Below are positions 61,219 to 64,000 of a DNA stretch of 64,000 nucleotides, piece by piece. The notes under the pieces are model-generated. The model ran no database searches. It was not told the DNA's origin and worked only from the letters and a program-made list of their open reading frames with translations. Positions within the stretch are counted from its first letter, which is position 1. Every line of letters begins with the position of its first letter. Made by a program: the position numbers and the translations under genes. Source of the DNA: Physella acuta. Its lineage: Eukaryota; Mollusca; Gastropoda; Physidae. Location of the stretch: positions 310,001 through 374,000 of the forward strand of contig NW_026732287.1 of assembly GCF_028476545.1 (NCBI RefSeq). Reading direction: 5' to 3'.

Positions 61219-63782
61219 TTTAAATCACACCATAACACAGTTACTTTATTCTCAAGTTCAAGCGCCTGAAGTGTTTCTGTTAGGAGGGAACTAATTAATT
61301 AGTTTTTAACTTGACCTTTTCTACCAGGTCATTGTCTGCCAAATTTCTGGCTTGAAAGATTCGTATGTATTCAAGATGTTTGATTGTGTTGAACATTAAT
61401 GCACTGAATTATGCTTGCTGGTGCTACCTGTTTGTTGCTTGATTTGTGGATCTCTACTGGTGGATCTCTACTGGTGGATCTCTACTGGTGGATCTCTACT
61501 GGTGGATCTACTGGTGGATTTAATTACGCCACACACAGGTCTTTTTTGTATAATGTTTTGTCATTAATTAAGCTGAAATTATCATTAGACCTAGATAATC
61601 ACAGATGTCAATTTTGGTGTCAGACATCAGTAAATGTCATGTCTAGTGTCTGACAGCAAATGACATGTCAATCACTAGAACTGTCATAAAAAGTGTCATC
61701 AATAAAGTGGATGTTTGCTTTTAAAGTTTTCTGATAGGGCGTTGTGCAATGCATTTCATGGCATGGTTTAATTTCTTCAGTCACTGTAGTTTTCTGGATG
61801 TTTTTAAAAAGTGAATTGAAATTTGAGCTAATTGCTGACTGGTTTCTCCTGGTAATTGGATTTGGGCTTCAACCTTTTTTTTTTTAAAATTGTGTACAGT
61901 AATTTATGTAGAACTACATTGTTTACAGTTATTGATTTTATGGAATGTTAAACACTTTAAGTAAGCTTAGCCTTTATTTATTTAAAACTCTGGGCTGTAG
62001 AGATCACTCCTAGATCACAATTTTCTGGTCAGGATCTGTAGGTTTATCAGACCACCTACAATGACATTATCTACCTTGTCCTAAAATAGTAACTTGATTT
62101 TCTTCCCCTTTTCAATCTGTGAAGGTGCTTTATATTTGTAGTACTTCCTCTTTGGGATTTTATATGGTAATATATTTGTCATTATTAGTGTTGCAAATAA
62201 ATTTTTGAAACACAATTATTTGTATTGTCATTTTATTTCAACATTATTTTTTAGCTTTCTTGTTTCAAAATGACAAGAACCAGAAGGGGACATAACTCTT
62301 AAAACAATTTATCCCAGTTGTCTATCATATATTGTTAGATGCTAACAAATGGTTTCTCAATGGAGGCGAGCGAGTTGACGAGATTCCTTTCATAATGTTG
62401 TTGACATGGAATAAAAACGTCCTTTTTAGATTTAGACCGTAAAAAAAAATAAAAAATAAAAACTTAAGCCTAAAATTAATTTAGAAATTTTATATTTTTA
62501 GAATAAATGCTGTAAAAGTTGCAAATCCAGAGAACTTGAAAATAATTTGTTGAGTTTAAGGCTACATTTCTATTTATTTTCATCAAGCCTAAGTTATAAC
62601 CGGATGTTTCACTTTCGTAAGACAAATATTGATTGGCTGTACAGTAACTTAGTGATCGATAACTATTTGTTTACAAAACTTTGCAGATCAAGTTTTTAAA
62701 TAACAATGCAAATTTAAAACCCCATGACCTAGTTTTCTATTTTTAGCTTACAATGTGTACAATAAAATCAATGGCGGCCTATCGAATAACAGGATGCCAT
62801 TGTTTATGTCGCCATTACACGTGAAAACCAAATTGTTTTTGCTTTTTTTTTTAATTTTTATTTAGTTACCGAAAATATTATAAACATCAAATACATCCAA
62901 TCTTTAGTAAAGTCCGAAAAAAACCAGACATACAGGATTTTATAGCCATATTAATTGTAACTACGCTGTGCAAGATTTTTAAATTAATTTATACACCTCT
63001 CAAATACCTTTGAGACTTTTCTCGCTGGTGTCCATTGAGTGTTGAGGAAATGCATGTTAAAGACGTCATACAGGATGGGATTGTTTACATTCACAACAAT
63101 AATTACAGATCAGGATCTAGTGTGGAGCAAACTTCATTCATTGTTTGAGTACTAGCTGTAGAAAAATGTGAGGTGTTGTTCCGTAAATAAACCTGGCTAT
63201 TTGGTTTAGTAAAGATGGTCTCCCTTGATTCAATTGTAAGGGCCCCAATTACATCGTGCCGCATGGGTTTTAGTGATGGCCATGTTTGTTTTTTAATTCT
63301 AAAATAAATTACTTTAAAACATATTTGGCCAATATTGCTCAAATGAGTTTGGCACTTATTTTTAAAGGTCTAAACAAAATTCGAGCCGTCTACAGTCCAA
63401 AACTTGCACTTTATATTTATAGATGTACACCCAGTTGGTTGAGTAGTGAGAGGGGCCAGATCATTATTTTTTAAATGGACCAAAAACTATTTTTGACCAT
63501 TTCTTATTCCGAGTTGTCTTACACTACAAGAAAAAAAAAACAAAGCCGAGGAAACAAAATCAATGTTTTAAAAATGTATGCCATTAAATGTGTGAATACG
63601 GAGTACTTGAATGTTTTTATTTTTCTGTGCGGACATATGGTCACAATCAAGCTGAGAGTAAGGTAAGTTGAGAAACTGGACAAATTCTCGAACTCGTTGA
63701 ATAGATGCTCACCTGCACCTTATGGTTGGGGGTATATGTTTTTTCTTACTAGTGACGTGGACATTGTCATGGGGAAATATCA

Positions 63783-63786
<4 letters not shown>
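61219..63786. other. Downstream region, no gene supported
   Basis: A 14-bp tandem repeat (GGTGGATCTCTACT, about five units) lies at 61445-61518. AATAAA-containing stretches near 61700 and 62197 could end the dynactin-4 transcript. A splice-acceptor-like site with a 24-codon open stretch lies at 61328-61399. Nothing recognisable between 61520 and 63786. Confidence 0.45.

Positions 63787-63837
<51 letters not shown>
63787..63837. repeat. (TA)n microsatellite
   Basis: About 25 TA units followed by ACATGTGTGTATG. Confidence 0.95.
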
Positions 63838-63841
<4 letters not shown>

Positions 63842-64000
63842 GTGTGTATGTATTTTTCATAGTATGTTAAATGACGCAAAAATCGGTTTATGAAAAAAGT
63901 GTTTAAAATTTTGAAATAGTACAAATTTGAAGGAGACGATTGCATCTACACCCACAGGTGTAACCTCAGGTGAGACAAGTCGATTGGGGAATCCATGTGG

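Noticed and set aside
63103-63666. Several 60-80 codon frames near the right edge
   Set aside because: No motif, signal peptide or splice partner; the lengths are expected by chance in AT-rich DNA.

Overview
The window looks like nuclear DNA from a mollusc, most likely a freshwater pulmonate snail. The evidence is short exons in long AT-rich introns, many (TA)n tracts, frequent TCTAGATCT-type motifs, tRNA-derived SINEs, a molluscan-style Methuselah-like receptor, and secreted low-complexity and cysteine-rich proteins. Species is inference. There is no bacterial or viral architecture.

Layout. (1) About 2.07-19.6 kb, minus strand: one Methuselah-like family B GPCR gene spread over eight recognised exons, 3' end not found. 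Its introns are packed with nested transposons (hAT-like, Helitron-like, a family with subterminal inverted repeats) and minisatellites. (2) 20.3-24.2 kb: a three-level nest, a LINE inside a larger repeat and another element inside the LINE. (3) 25-33.6 kb: mostly minisatellites, with a two-exon gene for a 72-residue secreted Cys-rich peptide (26959-27602, minus). (4) 35.2-37.0 kb, plus: a TATA-driven gene for a secreted Asn/Pro/Ser/Tyr octapeptide-repeat protein. (5) 39.4-45.05 kb, plus: isovaleryl-CoA dehydrogenase, twelve exons, 418 residues. (6) 46.7-48.6 kb, minus: an unrecognised 238-residue membrane protein. (7) 50.4-59.03 kb, plus: dynactin subunit 4, fourteen exons, 450 residues. (8) 59-64 kb: a long minisatellite, then DNA with no gene I can support.

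The genes are unrelated in function: mitochondrial leucine breakdown, dynein-dynactin transport, a receptor and two secreted products.

The most striking signal is shared by unrelated genes. Many minisatellites sit exactly on gene landmarks, and their repeat units contain a copy of the splice junction or stop codon they touch. Examples are the GPCR exon 6 donor, the acceptor of the octapeptide-repeat gene, an acceptor and two donors in the dehydrogenase gene, the exon 3 and exon 12 acceptors of dynactin-4, the stop codon of dynactin-4, and both the acceptor and the stop of the Cys-rich peptide gene. In dynactin-4 one such duplication has produced an in-frame candidate cassette exon. Three of about thirty introns have GC donors. 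Transposon evidence is good: eight hAT-like copies have recognisable 8-bp target duplications, one hAT sits inside another, and a repeat copy at 24.1 kb preserves the empty site of an insertion found in its two relatives.
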